Part shown: positions 34,914 through 44,822 of the stretch, piece by piece
How positions within the stretch are numbered: position 1 is the stretch's first letter
How the letters are laid out: each line of letters opens with the position of its first letter
From: Dyadobacter endophyticus
Lineage (GTDB): Bacteria > Bacteroidota > Bacteroidia > Cytophagales > Spirosomataceae
Assembly (NCBI RefSeq): GCF_014641595.1
Contig: NZ_BMIA01000005.1
Location: 434,001 to 498,000 of the forward strand
DNA length: 64,000 nt
Direction of reading: 5' to 3'
Position numbers and translations under genes: made by a program
The notes under the pieces: generated by a model
Seen by the model: the letters and a program-made list of their open reading frames with translations, nothing else
Told to the model about the DNA's origin: nothing
The model's database searches: none

Positions 34914-36728
34914 TTGGAACCATTTGTCAAAACCACTAAGAAAAACGTCCTGTTCGAAGTTGCATGGGAGGTTTGTAATCAAGTTGGAGGGATATATACT
35001 GTAATAAGGACCAAAGTGCCTGCCATGGTCGAGAAATGGGAGGAGAACTACTTTTTGTTGGGACCTTATTTCGAAAAAAAAGCGTCTTCCGAATTTGAGC
35101 AGATTCACGACCTTGACGATTCGCCCGCGGGCCGGATCGTTAAACGAATGCGGGAAATGGGCTTCACGGTTTATTACGGCTATTGGCTTGTAACTGGCAA
35201 GCCCCGGGTCGTGCTGTTCGATGTCGACAGCATTATGGGGCAGCTCGATGCCATCAAATTTAACCTCTGGGAAAAGAACCGCATTCCGACGATCAACGTC
35301 GAACATCTTGTCAATCAAACACTTTGTTTTGGCGAGCTGGTACGTATGTTCCTGAAAGAATATGCCGATGAGAATGCCAAACGCGAAGAGATTTTCGCCC
35401 AGTTCCACGAATGGATGGCCAGCAGCGGGCTGCCGGAGCTGAAACGCGAGAACGTCAAGATCGCGACGACGTTTACTACCCACGCCACCATGCTCGGTCG
35501 TTACCTGGCACAGAATGTCTCTGGTTTTTATAACAAACTCCCATTCTTCGACTGGGAACAGGAGGCTAAGAACTATGGTATCCTGGCACAGTGCTCCATC
35601 GAACGCCAGGCCGCGCTCAGCGCGCATGTGCTCACGACCGTGAGTGATGTGACCGCCCGCGAATGCGAGGTGTTCCTTGGCCGCATGCCCGACCTCGTTA
35701 CGCCGAACGGGCTCAATGTAGTGCGCTTCCAGGCGGTGCATGAGTTTCAGAACCTGCATTTGAAGCATAAGGAACGTATCCACGAGTTTGTAATGGGGCA
35801 TTTCTTTCCCAGCTATTCCTTCGATCTGGATAAAACGCTCTATTTCTTCACATCGGGTCGTTACGAATACAGCAACAAGGGTTACGACCTCACGCTGGAA
35901 GCCCTTGCCCGCCTGAACTGGAAAATGGTGCAGGCAAATATGGATATGACCGTGGTGATGTTTATCGTCACCAAACAACCATATACATCGGTAAACCCGG
36001 ATGTTTTGCAATCGCGTGCGGTGCTAAATGAGTTGCAGGAAACTTGTACCGCCATCGAGAAAGAAGTCGGCGAAAAGCTTTTCCTCGCCACCGCATCCGG
36101 CGCCGATCACAAAATGCCCGACCTGAACCAATTTGTGGATGAGTACTGGCGGCTGCGTCTCAGAAGGACCATCCAGAGCTGGAAAACCGACAACCTTCCC
36201 GCATTTGTAACGCACGATCTCAAACAGGAAGACGGCATTACCGACTTCTGCAAACGCGCAAACCTGGTCAACAACGAGCGCGACCGTGTCAAAATCGTTT
36301 ACCACCCCGATTTCATCGCATCGACCAACCCGCTGTTCGGCCTGGACTACGGGCAGTTCGTACGAGGCTGCCATTTGGGCGTCTTCCCGAGCTATTACGA
36401 ACCCTGGGGCTACACGCCGCTTGAATGCGTAGTGCGGGGCGTTCCTACCGTCACCAGCGACCTTTCGGGCTTCGGCGACTATATCATGCAAATCATGCGG
36501 GATTATGAAAACAGGGGCATTTACGTCATCAACCGCAAATCCCAGACCTTCTCGCAAGCGGCCGACCAACTAGCCGATATCCTTTTCAAATTCGTCCGCA
36601 TGCAACGCCGCGACCGCATCATGCAGCGCAACCGCGTCGAGAATATCTCAGATGTTTTTGACTGGATGAATTTGCGCTCGTATTATGATACGGCGCACGA
36701 CCTGGCTGCGAAGCGCAGGAAGCCGTAA
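34914..36728 (+). CDS. Glycogen synthase, eukaryote-like GT3 family
   Basis: Glycosyltransferase that extends glycogen chains, of the GT3 (animal and fungal type) family found in Bacteroidota. The 604-residue protein has VLFEVAWEVCNQVGGIYTVIRTK at the N-terminus (UDP-sugar binding), HEWMASSGL, ATTFTTHATMLGRYL, VTPNGLNV, FTSGRYEYSNKGYDLTLEAL, and the C-terminal catalytic GVFPSYYEPWGYTPLECVVRGVPTVTSDLSGFGDY with the conserved Glu residues. The start must be the TTG at 34914: a stop codon lies directly upstream and the next in-frame ATG (codon 38) would remove the Gly-Gly loop. No other glycogen gene is close. Confidence 0.95.
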   Translation: MEPFVKTTKKNVLFEVAWEVCNQVGGIYTVIRTKVPAMVEKWEENYFLLGPYFEKKASSEFEQIHDLDDSPAGRIVKRMREMGFTVYYGYWLVTGKPRVVLFDVDSIMGQLDAIKFNLWEKNRIPTINVEHLVNQTLCFGELVRMFLKEYADENAKREEIFAQFHEWMASSGLPELKRENVKIATTFTTHATMLGRYLAQNVSGFYNKLPFFDWEQEAKNYGILAQCSIERQAALSAHVLTTVSDVTARECEVFLGRMPDLVTPNGLNVVRFQAVHEFQNLHLKHKERIHEFVMGHFFPSYSFDLDKTLYFFTSGRYEYSNKGYDLTLEALARLNWKMVQANMDMTVVMFIVTKQPYTSVNPDVLQSRAVLNELQETCTAIEKEVGEKLFLATASGADHKMPDLNQFVDEYWRLRLRRTIQSWKTDNLPAFVTHDLKQEDGITDFCKRANLVNNERDRVKIVYHPDFIASTNPLFGLDYGQFVRGCHLGVFPSYYEPWGYTPLECVVRGVPTVTSDLSGFGDYIMQIMRDYENRGIYVINRKSQTFSQAADQLADILFKFVRMQRRDRIMQRNRVENISDVFDWMNLRSYYDTAHDLAAKRRKP

Positions 36729-36751
36729 GAGGACATTTTTTTATAGTTCAA

Positions 36752-36781
36752 GCCCATTGACCGACGTTAATGGGCATTTTT
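36752..36781 (+). terminator. Terminator of glycogen synthase
   Basis: GCCCATT (36752-36758) pairs with AATGGGC (36769-36775), followed by a T run, 24 bases after the stop codon. Confidence 0.8.
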
Positions 36782-36908
36782 ATTGCTCTTCACTTCAATT
36801 AATACCGGTAATTTTAAATTCAATTTTAAAATACCGGGCTTAATCGTCCTTGCATTCCTGAAAATTTTCAACACCTTCACTTCCAATTTTTACTAATAAC
36901 CAATTACA

Positions 36909-37745
36909 ATGAATTACATCGAACTGGACTTGAAAGTGGATCCCGAATTTTCGGAGATATTGATGGCGGAACTGGGAGAGGCGGGATTTGAATCGTTTGT
37001 AGAGACAGACGAAGGATTGCTCGCCTACATTCAGGAAGAGGAATTTAAGGAGGAGGCCATCGCCGCAATTACAGCCAAATACCTGGATTTAACGACAATA
37101 GCGGCAACCTGGAAATCGTTAGAAAGAAGAAACTGGAACGAGGAATGGGAAAAAAGCTATGAGCCCATCGAGGTGAATGGCCAGGTGCGCGTGCGGGCAA
37201 CGTTTCATGAGCCCGATCCCTCTTTTAAATATGATTTGCTGATACAGCCCAAAATGTCTTTCGGCACAGGCCATCACGAAACGACATGGTTGGTAATGAA
37301 CGAGCAACTTAACCTGCCCCATGAACGTCTTTCGATCATGGATGTGGGTTGCGGGACGGGAATTCTGGCAATTCTGGCCTACAAATTGGGCGCATCGCAT
37401 CTGCTGGGCTTCGATATCGACGAATGGGCCGTAGAGAACACCCGCGAAAATTTCGCGATGAATGAGCTACCGGCCAGTTCGGAAGTGTTTCAGGGAACAA
37501 TTCAGGATGTGCCGGAGGGGAAAATTTTCGGAGGAGTTCTGGCGAATATCAACCGGAATATCCTGCTGGCTGAAATCCCCGCATACGTTGCACACCTGGA
37601 ACCGGGTGGCTGGCTTGTGACCAGCGGCTTTTATGAGACCGACCAGGCCGATATTGAAAAATGCGCCGCGGAAAACGGACTGAAAAAGCTCAGGTCTAAT
37701 ACGCGCAACCAGTGGGCAACCGTTGTTTTTGAAAAAATCAAATAG
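36909..37745 (+). CDS. prmA: Ribosomal protein L11 methyltransferase
   Basis: SAM-dependent methyltransferase that modifies lysines of ribosomal protein L11. The 278-residue protein has an N-terminal substrate-recognition domain (about 1-60), WNEEWEKSYEPIEV, then PKMSFGTGHHETTWLVM, the SAM motif DVGCGTGILAILAYKLGA, GFDIDEWAVENTREN and LANINRNILLAEIPAYVAHL, which is the N-x-x-x catalytic-type motif of the family. The length is normal. The large secreted-protein gene follows 37 bases later on the same strand. Confidence 0.95.
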   Translation: MNYIELDLKVDPEFSEILMAELGEAGFESFVETDEGLLAYIQEEEFKEEAIAAITAKYLDLTTIAATWKSLERRNWNEEWEKSYEPIEVNGQVRVRATFHEPDPSFKYDLLIQPKMSFGTGHHETTWLVMNEQLNLPHERLSIMDVGCGTGILAILAYKLGASHLLGFDIDEWAVENTRENFAMNELPASSEVFQGTIQDVPEGKIFGGVLANINRNILLAEIPAYVAHLEPGGWLVTSGFYETDQADIEKCAAENGLKKLRSNTRNQWATVVFEKIK

Positions 37746-37782
37746 TCCATTAGCTATTGCTGAAAGCTGAAAGCTACCAAAC

Positions 37783-40700
37783 ATGAAGATATTTCGCTTT
37801 GCTATACTGCTTTACCTGCTGACTTTTATCGGAAAAAATGCTGCGGCACAGGGCGTCAAACTATCGGATGACCCCACGCAGTTCATGCCGCAGCTCCGCA
37901 AGATGATGGATGGCAGCCGTAACCCGCAATTCATCCGTGCTACGGCCCAGCTGGATAGCGTCTGGATGTCGGGAATTAATGCGCAGCAGCAGGCGAAATT
38001 TATCGGGATTGTTAAAACGCAGGTTTCAAAAGGGCAGAAAGCGGGCCCATTGCTGGCGCTGTTGATCCGGAACACGCAGGCAATAGCGAAGAAATCCCCC
38101 GACAAGCTCGACGGTTTCCTGGACGTAGCGGCTAATGCGGGTGATAAATACGACGCCAAGACCTTCCAAAAGATCCTTCAAACCAGCTTGCCGATCACCG
38201 AAAGCAACAAATTGTACGCGAGCAATTACAACACGCTCTATTTGCTTGGCGGAAATTTCAAATACAGGTTCGATGCAAAGGCCGACACTTCCGTAGCCAA
38301 AGAAAACCAGGCTGCCAACGACGGTTGGGATACGCCAGTGGATTCCAATTTCGTGATCGCACCAAAATCCAATCCCCTACCCGTGATAGCCGGGCCACTG
38401 ATGGACCTTGAAAATGCCACATTTGCTATGGTAGCAGGGGGTGATTCCGTCGTTTTTGGACCCGCGAATGGCAGCGTATCGTTGCGTGACGGTGTGTTTG
38501 TGGGTAAAAACGGCAAGCTTACCTGGCAAACCGCTGGCGATTCAAGCATTTATGCGGATCTCGACGCCTATTCTTTTAATATAAACTATCCCAAACTGGT
38601 CGCTGAAAACAGTACCCTGCATTCGGATAATTATCTGGCGGCGCCGGTGAAAGGAACGGTGGAATACCGGGGTGTCAAACGCATTAAGGGCCAGCCTGCA
38701 CAGTATCCCAGATTTGTTTCGAACGATATTGATGCCAAACTGAAAGAAACCCGTAAAAATATCGACTACAATGGCGGCTATTCGCTCATCGGTTTGGACC
38801 GGTATAGCTCGGCTTTGAACGATAAGTATTCGACGATCAAGGTTAAATACCAGGAAAAACCTGCATTTACGGCGCGCAGTAAGCGTTTTGCGTTGAAGGA
38901 TTCTGTTTTTACGGCCAATTTTGCGCTGTATTCGATGCCGCTGGGCGCCGACTCGTTGATCCACCCGGGTATTACATTTAAATATAATGATGACGAAGGG
39001 CTGGTAAGGCTCGGCCGGATGGATAAAACCGATTACGGCCCGCTCCCTTACCGTGATTCCTACCACAAAATGAATATCTGGTCGCAAGCCATGCGCTGGC
39101 GCTTCCCGACCGAGAAAGTAGAGTTTTTGCGTATCAACGGTAAAACAGAAGTCCCCGTGCGACTGGAATCGTTCGATTATTTCAAAAAAGAACGTTTCAG
39201 GGAAATCAACAAGGAGTTTGGCTTCCAGCCGCTGATTATGGCCACCAATTATGTCCAGACCACCAAAAAGACTTCTTTCCTGGCCGAAGAGTTGGCTACG
39301 AAGTTCAAGCAAAACCCGACGATCATCCGTAATGCGTTACGAAGGCTCGCGCTGGATGATTATTTCATCTACAACAAGGAAACGGATGAATATGGGCTGA
39401 GTAAAAAGGGCGTCATGTACGTGCTCGCCAACCTGGATAAGGCCGATTACGACAATTTCCAGGTAAGCGGCCAGTTTGCGGCTAACGATGAGGTGGCAAA
39501 TGCTACGATTTACATGCCTGATACTTTGCTTACAGTACTCGGCGTTTCGAGGTTCGTCGTCAGCGATTCGCTGAAAATATATGCCGTTCCATCCGACAAA
39601 AAGGTGATTATCGGCAAAAACCGCAATTTTACCCTGAACGGGCAGATGGTGGCATCCAACTACCAGTTCCGGGGCCAGAACATCAAATTCGATTATAACC
39701 AGTTCTTCGTGAACGTGGCACCGTCCGATTCGATCACGTTTACGCCGCGCGATAAGTTTGCCAAAGGACAGAAAGGCGAAGTCGGCGGGCACGTGAAGTA
39801 CGAAAAAGGCGGGACTTTCTACCTCAGCGACCCGAAAAACAAATCGGGGATTCAGAAAGGCATTAAAAAATCGCCCAGGCTCGTCGTGCCGGATGGTATG
39901 ATCGTCTACTTCGACCAGCCGGAACGAGGAACGGTACTTTACCCGCGAGAAGTGTTTTTCAAGATTCCCAAGATCGATATGGACGGTCTGGATCAGCGAG
40001 ACGTGATTTTTGATGGCACATTTAATTCCAACGGCATTCTCCCGCCCATTCAGACGATCCTGAAAAGCATGCCCGATAACTCGCTCGGTTTCGACTACAA
40101 ACCGCCGGTTACCGACATGAAACTGTATGAAGGAAAAGCATTGGCCAAGTTCACCGACACGCTGACGATGGACAATACCGGCTTGCATTCCAAGGCGGTA
40201 TTGAAATACCTGTCGGCATCGATGAATGCCAAAAATATCTTGCTCACATCCGACTCACTCATGGCCACCGGCGATGTAGCGAGCATCAAGGAGGCCACCA
40301 TAGGCAAAGGCTATTTCCCAGCCGTTGCGTTGAAAGACTATGAGTTGAAATGGTATCCCAATGCGGATAGTATGTTTATCAGCACCACCGGCAAGTCGTT
40401 CGCCTTCCACCAGGGTACGACGAATCTGGAAGGAAGTTTGCTGTTGCGCTCGACCGGTTTGTATGGCAATGGCAAGCTGAAAAGGGCTGACTCGGAGCTT
40501 ACCTCACCCGATATCAAGTTCAACAAAGACGGATTCCTGGCCAATAAATCGGCATTTGCAATCAATAGTGGGGATATAAAGTCTACCAAAAAGCTGCTGA
40601 CGGGTAATAATGTCAATGTTGATTTCAACTTTAAAACCGGCATTGCCAATTTCGTGACCGACGAGTCGGGCTTTGGCAGTGATTCTTCTGGTATGCAAAT

Positions 40701-42462
40701 CCCTACCGCTTCGTACCAGACGCTTATTGGAAGCGCCAAATGGGACATGGCCAAAAAGACGATCCTGATGAAGGGTTTAGGTGAAACATCTTCCTATACT
40801 TCGACAGATCAGGATCAGGAAGGACTGACTTTCAATGGTTCCGAGGCAATTTATGACATTGCAAAAGTGACTTTGAACATCAAGGGTGTACCTTTCATTC
40901 AGACTGCCGACGTAAAAATCATCCCCGACGGCGGGATGGTAGCCGTAGACAGCAAGGGGAAAATCGTTCCGTTGAAAAAGGCACGCATCGAAATCGACAC
41001 CCTGAACGTGTCGCACCGCATGCGCGACGCCGACATCCGCATCGATTCCCGCAACCATTTCGAAGGCTCGGCCACTTACCAGTACATTACCGCGCGGAAG
41101 GACACATTTAATATTAAAATGCAGAATTTCGAGCTCGTGGAAGTGGGCTCGGGTGAAGAAGGCAAGCGTAAGGCGAAGGATAAACCAGCTGCGGCGGGCA
41201 TCAAATATTACACCACTGCCCGTGCCGACATTAAGGAAGCGGAGAACCTGTTCCTTTCACCCCGCATTCAATATAAGGGCGCCATTAACCTCGTAGCTTA
41301 CGAGCCGTCACTGAAACTGGACGGTTTCGTGAAGCCCGTGATCAAGTTCCGGAAGGATTTCCAGAGTTCGTGGATCGTGTATCAGGATTCTCCGGGCGAA
41401 TCGGTTTCCATTAAGATTAATAAAGACCTTAAAAACGAACACGAGATCCCGCTTTCTGTGGGCTTGCATTACAATGAAGCCAAAGGCATGTACATGAGCT
41501 TCTTGTCACCCAAGGATTCGGACGGCGACGAGGACATTTACCAGGCCCAGGGTAACCTCAGCTACGATGAGGACAAAAAGGCATTCCGCGTGAACCCGCC
41601 ACCAGGCGCCGACGGCCTTATCGACGAGGGCAGTGCATTGTCTTTCGACGATAAAACCGGCTTAGCCACATTCGCGGGACCATTTAAACTCATACAAGCC
41701 AACTGGCTCCAAACCGTCGGCAGCGCGGAAGTGCAGGTCGATAGTTCCAAATTCCGTTTCAACACAATGCTACTCATGAAAATGCCGGCATTGGAACCGA
41801 TTGCTCCGGCATTAGCGGCAAAAATCGTAGAAACGAACCTTGCAGAATCAAACAGCACTGCCGCCGACGATGATGCCGATCAACTGAACAGAAAGCTATC
41901 CGCCCTGATCGGCCCGAAGGCGACGGACGCATACATTAAACTGACGGCCGCAGGCTACAAACCGATTTTCGAAGCCTCGCCTGCCCTGGATGTGCCCATG
42001 GTGCTTTCTAATGTGAACCTGCACTGGTCACCCGTGCATAATGCATACTACTCGCAGGGGCCCATCGGCGTGTCGCATTTGGGGAGGAACAACATCAATG
42101 CACAAATGACCGGCGTGCTGGAACTCCGCCGCGGTGTGGAAGGCGATGAGTTTAGTCTGTATATTGAAGCATCGCCCGATGTGTGGTATTATTTCGACTA
42201 CAAGGCGGGTGAGCTGGGCGTTGTTTCATCACAACTCGATTTCAATGATGAGATCGTTGCGAAGTCTAAAAATGTGAAATCCAAGGACATGACACTGGTA
42301 AGCATTGGAACTGAAGAGAAGGAAATGTTTGTTAACCGCTTCGACGATTTCTACCAGCCTGCCCTGAAAAAAGCGAAGCTCGTGAAAACTGCGAAGAAGA
42401 AGGCGGCTCCCTCCCAAGCAGAAGAAAAGAAGAAAAAAGCAGAACCCACAGAAGGATTCTGA
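37783..42462 (+). CDS. Very large secreted protein of unknown function (1559 residues)
   Basis: The product has a clear signal peptide (MKIFRFAILLYLLTFIGKNAAAQG) and no later membrane segment, so it is exported, probably to the periplasm or inner face of the outer membrane. The N-terminal 150 residues look helical; a segment at about 488-552 (SFLAEELATKFKQNPTIIRNALRRL...) reads like a winged helix; the rest is rich in short strands with repeated phrases of the type FNGSEAIYDIAKVTLNIKG, suggesting a long beta-structure as in OstA/AsmA-like proteins. The end is Lys/Glu-rich (AEEKKKKAEPTEGF). I do not recognise the family. It follows prmA closely. Its size and the absence of a partner leave its role open. 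Confidence 0.85.
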   Translation: MKIFRFAILLYLLTFIGKNAAAQGVKLSDDPTQFMPQLRKMMDGSRNPQFIRATAQLDSVWMSGINAQQQAKFIGIVKTQVSKGQKAGPLLALLIRNTQAIAKKSPDKLDGFLDVAANAGDKYDAKTFQKILQTSLPITESNKLYASNYNTLYLLGGNFKYRFDAKADTSVAKENQAANDGWDTPVDSNFVIAPKSNPLPVIAGPLMDLENATFAMVAGGDSVVFGPANGSVSLRDGVFVGKNGKLTWQTAGDSSIYADLDAYSFNINYPKLVAENSTLHSDNYLAAPVKGTVEYRGVKRIKGQPAQYPRFVSNDIDAKLKETRKNIDYNGGYSLIGLDRYSSALNDKYSTIKVKYQEKPAFTARSKRFALKDSVFTANFALYSMPLGADSLIHPGITFKYNDDEGLVRLGRMDKTDYGPLPYRDSYHKMNIWSQAMRWRFPTEKVEFLRINGKTEVPVRLESFDYFKKERFREINKEFGFQPLIMATNYVQTTKKTSFLAEELATKFKQNPTIIRNALRRLALDDYFIYNKETDEYGLSKKGVMYVLANLDKADYDNFQVSGQFAANDEVANATIYMPDTLLTVLGVSRFVVSDSLKIYAVPSDKKVIIGKNRNFTLNGQMVASNYQFRGQNIKFDYNQFFVNVAPSDSITFTPRDKFAKGQKGEVGGHVKYEKGGTFYLSDPKNKSGIQKGIKKSPRLVVPDGMIVYFDQPERGTVLYPREVFFKIPKIDMDGLDQRDVIFDGTFNSNGILPPIQTILKSMPDNSLGFDYKPPVTDMKLYEGKALAKFTDTLTMDNTGLHSKAVLKYLSASMNAKNILLTSDSLMATGDVASIKEATIGKGYFPAVALKDYELKWYPNADSMFISTTGKSFAFHQGTTNLEGSLLLRSTGLYGNGKLKRADSELTSPDIKFNKDGFLANKSAFAINSGDIKSTKKLLTGNNVNVDFNFKTGIANFVTDESGFGSDSSGMQIPTASYQTLIGSAKWDMAKKTILMKGLGETSSYTSTDQDQEGLTFNGSEAIYDIAKVTLNIKGVPFIQTADVKIIPDGGMVAVDSKGKIVPLKKARIEIDTLNVSHRMRDADIRIDSRNHFEGSATYQYITARKDTFNIKMQNFELVEVGSGEEGKRKAKDKPAAAGIKYYTTARADIKEAENLFLSPRIQYKGAINLVAYEPSLKLDGFVKPVIKFRKDFQSSWIVYQDSPGESVSIKINKDLKNEHEIPLSVGLHYNEAKGMYMSFLSPKDSDGDEDIYQAQGNLSYDEDKKAFRVNPPPGADGLIDEGSALSFDDKTGLATFAGPFKLIQANWLQTVGSAEVQVDSSKFRFNTMLLMKMPALEPIAPALAAKIVETNLAESNSTAADDDADQLNRKLSALIGPKATDAYIKLTAAGYKPIFEASPALDVPMVLSNVNLHWSPVHNAYYSQGPIGVSHLGRNNINAQMTGVLELRRGVEGDEFSLYIEASPDVWYYFDYKAGELGVVSSQLDFNDEIVAKSKNVKSKDMTLVSIGTEEKEMFVNRFDDFYQPALKKAKLVKTAKKKAAPSQAEEKKKKAEPTEGF

Positions 42463-42542
42463 TGTGATTGCCAGTATTTGCAATAGTTTCTGCTAATTTT
42501 TGAAAAATAGTATCGATCCTGCTAGTTTTGCACTACAATAGC

Positions 42543-42572
42543 TTGCATAATCCTCCAACTATCGTATTTTTG
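42543..42572 (+). promoter_or_regulatory. Promoter for plsY (TTG, 19 bases, TATTTTTG)
   Basis: TTG at 42543-42545 and an exact TAnnTTTG at 42565-42572 with 19 bases between, 44 bases before the plsY start. This is the best-spaced promoter match in the window. A second -7-like TAGTTTTG is at 42523-42530. Confidence 0.7.
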
Positions 42573-42616
42573 AGAAAAGCTTTTTGTAGTTTAAATTTAT
42601 CATTGAATAGTACAAA

Positions 42617-43267
42617 ATGAGTATTGCCTTATTAATAGTTGCGATTGTTGCTGCTTATTTGCTGGGTTCCATCCCAAGTTCAGTCTGGTACGGTATTGGG
42701 TACTTTGGAATCGATGTCAGGAAACACGGCAGCGGTAACGCGGGTGCCACCAACACTTTTCGGGTATTGGGCAAACGCGCAGGGACTGTTGTAATGCTCA
42801 TCGACGTACTGAAAGGCTGGACGGCCACTTGTCTCGCTTCCATGCTTTTCTACATGAACGAAATCGGTGAGACCGAACTCCTGATGTACAAGATCATCTT
42901 CGGGATTATCGCTATTATCGGTCACATCTTCCCCATTTTTGTGAATTTCAAAGGCGGCAAAGGCATTGCCACACTGCTCGGAATGGTATTGGCCATTCAC
43001 CCCGAGCTTGCGTCCGTCTGCATTACTATATTTATTCTGACACTAATTGCATCTCAATACGTATCACTGAGCTCGATCCTCGCGACGTTGGCATTCCCGG
43101 TACTTTCGTGGATGGGCGTCTTCGGGCATCCCGAGCCGCTACTTGTTGTTTTTGGCTTTACGATGTTTATCCTCGTTGTTTTTACACACCAGAAAAACAT
43201 TGGCCGATTGCTCAAAGGCAACGAAAACCGAGTGAACATCTTCGCTAAATCGAAAGCCCGGAGCTGA
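42617..43267 (+). CDS. plsY: Acyl-phosphate:glycerol-3-phosphate acyltransferase
   Basis: Inner-membrane enzyme that makes lysophosphatidic acid from acyl phosphate and glycerol 3-phosphate, the first acylation in phospholipid synthesis. The 216-residue protein has several hydrophobic helices and all PlsY motifs: GSIPSSVWYG, RKHGSGNAGATNTFRVLGKRAG, and FKGGKGIATLLG. The length matches the family. It has its own promoter and terminator. Confidence 0.96.
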   Translation: MSIALLIVAIVAAYLLGSIPSSVWYGIGYFGIDVRKHGSGNAGATNTFRVLGKRAGTVVMLIDVLKGWTATCLASMLFYMNEIGETELLMYKIIFGIIAIIGHIFPIFVNFKGGKGIATLLGMVLAIHPELASVCITIFILTLIASQYVSLSSILATLAFPVLSWMGVFGHPEPLLVVFGFTMFILVVFTHQKNIGRLLKGNENRVNIFAKSKARS

Positions 43268-43294
43268 TATTCGTAATCTAACCCTGTTAATCCC

Positions 43295-43328
43295 AACCCC
43301 TGAGGCACAACCTTAGGGGTTATTTTTT
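43295..43328 (+). terminator. Terminator of plsY
   Basis: AACCCCTGAGG (43295-43305) pairs with CCTTAGGGGTT (43311-43321; one G-T pair), 5-base loop, then seven T. Confidence 0.85.
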
Positions 43329-43371
43329 TAACTTGACCGCCGATTCAGTTAAGACTAAAAACAACCATTCA

Positions 43372-44733
43372 ATGCAAGAATATATTGAAAAAAACCGCGA
43401 CCGGTTTTTAAATGAACTGCTCGACCTGCTCCGCATTCCGTCGGTAAGCGCCGATTCGAAGTTCAAGCCCGACATGCTTAAAGCCGCGGAATATGTGCGC
43501 GACCGCATCGCCGAAGCCGGTGCCGACCGTGCTGAAATCTATGAAACCGAGGGCCATCCGGTTGTCTACGGCGAAAAGATCGTTGATCCTGCCCTGCCTA
43601 CCGTGCTCGTGTATGGCCATTACGATGTTCAGCCGGCCGATCCTTACGAACTATGGAACTCTCCCCCGTTTGAACCAATCATCAAAAACGACCGCATTTA
43701 CGCACGCGGCGCCTGCGACGACAAGGGGCAGTTTTATATGCATATTAAAGCCCTCGAAATCATGCTTGCAACAGGCACGCTTGCGTGTAATGTGAAGGTG
43801 ATGATTGAAGGGGAAGAAGAGATAGGGTCCTCCAACCTTGGGACATTTGTCCGGAAACACAAGGAAATGCTGCAATGCGATACGATCCTTATTTCCGACA
43901 CGAGTATTATTGCAAATGACGTTCCGTCGATCGAAACCGGCCTTCGCGGACTGACATATGTTGAAGTGGAAGTAGTCGGAGCCAACCGCGATTTACATTC
44001 CGGCGTGTACGGCGGCGGCGTCGCCAACCCTATCAATGTGCTATGCGAAATGATCGCCTCACTAAAAGACGAAAACGGCCACATTACCATTCCAGGGTTC
44101 TACGACAAAGTTCAGGACCTGAGCACCTCCGAGCGTGCCGCTCTGAATGCCGCGCCGTTTGATCTGGAAGAATATAAAAAGGATCTCGCTATCGACGACG
44201 TAGCCGGCGAAAGAGGCTATACCACCATCGAAAGAACATCCGTTCGCCCGACATTGGACGTAAATGGAATCTGGGGCGGCTACATAGGCGAAGGGGCCAA
44301 GACAGTACTCCCGTCCAAAGCGAGCGCCAAAATCTCCATGCGCCTCGTACCCGACCAGAACGACGACGAAATATGCGAAATCTTCACAAAGCATTTCGAA
44401 TCCATCGCACCGGCTTCTGTGAAAGTGAAAGTAGTACCCCACCACGGCGGTTTGCCCTACGTGACGCCAACAGATTCGGTGGAATACCGTGCGGCGGAGC
44501 TGGCAATGGAAGAATCATTTGGCAAAAAGCCGATTCCGACCCGCGGCGGAGGAAGCATCCCGATCGTAGCACTTTTCGAACAGGAACTAGGCTGCAAGAG
44601 CATCCTGATGGGTTTCGGCCTTGATATCGATGCCCTGCATTCGCCGAACGAGAGCTACGGGTTGTTCAATTACTATAAAGGGATCGAAACGATTCCGTTG
44701 TTTTTCAAACATTATGCGGAATTGAAGAAATAA
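43372..44733 (+). CDS. M20 family dipeptidase/metallopeptidase
   Basis: Cytosolic zinc peptidase of 453 residues, of the CNDP-like dipeptidase group. Metal-site motifs are VYGHYDVQPADP, ARGACDDKGQFYMHI, EGEEEIGSSNLG and DTSIIANDVPSIETGLRG; the dimerisation/lid domain follows with VEVVGANRDLHSGVYGGGVANP, and the last metal His is in the C-terminal DIDALHSPNESYGL. All appear intact. The open frame begins with a TTG at 43333, but the ATG at 43372 gives the family's normal MQEYIEKNRDRFLNEL start. A REP-like palindrome follows the stop. Confidence 0.94.
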   Translation: MQEYIEKNRDRFLNELLDLLRIPSVSADSKFKPDMLKAAEYVRDRIAEAGADRAEIYETEGHPVVYGEKIVDPALPTVLVYGHYDVQPADPYELWNSPPFEPIIKNDRIYARGACDDKGQFYMHIKALEIMLATGTLACNVKVMIEGEEEIGSSNLGTFVRKHKEMLQCDTILISDTSIIANDVPSIETGLRGLTYVEVEVVGANRDLHSGVYGGGVANPINVLCEMIASLKDENGHITIPGFYDKVQDLSTSERAALNAAPFDLEEYKKDLAIDDVAGERGYTTIERTSVRPTLDVNGIWGGYIGEGAKTVLPSKASAKISMRLVPDQNDDEICEIFTKHFESIAPASVKVKVVPHHGGLPYVTPTDSVEYRAAELAMEESFGKKPIPTRGGGSIPIVALFEQELGCKSILMGFGLDIDALHSPNESYGLFNYYKGIETIPLFFKHYAELKK

Positions 44734-44751
44734 GGAACATCTCACAAAGCC

Positions 44752-44801
44752 CTTCGACTTCGCTCAGGGTGACACTAGTGTCATGCTGAGCGAAGTCGAA
44801 G
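44752..44801. repeat. REP-like 50-base intergenic palindrome
   Basis: CTTCGACTTCGCTCAG (44752-44767) and its exact complement (44786-44801) enclose the perfect 14-base dyad TGACACTAGTGTCA, with one mismatch and one wobble between. The resulting hairpin has nearly 25 pairs. The ends resemble the widespread intergenic motif CCCTTCGACTTCGCTCAGGG. It lies between the stops of two convergent genes and may also stop transcription from both sides. Confidence 0.85.
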
Positions 44802-44822
44802 CATCAAGCAAGTACGCGCCTC

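Noticed and set aside
34812..36011. Minus-strand frame of 399 codons opposite glycogen synthase
   Set aside because: Antisense shadow; the plus strand has all GT3 motifs across the same region.
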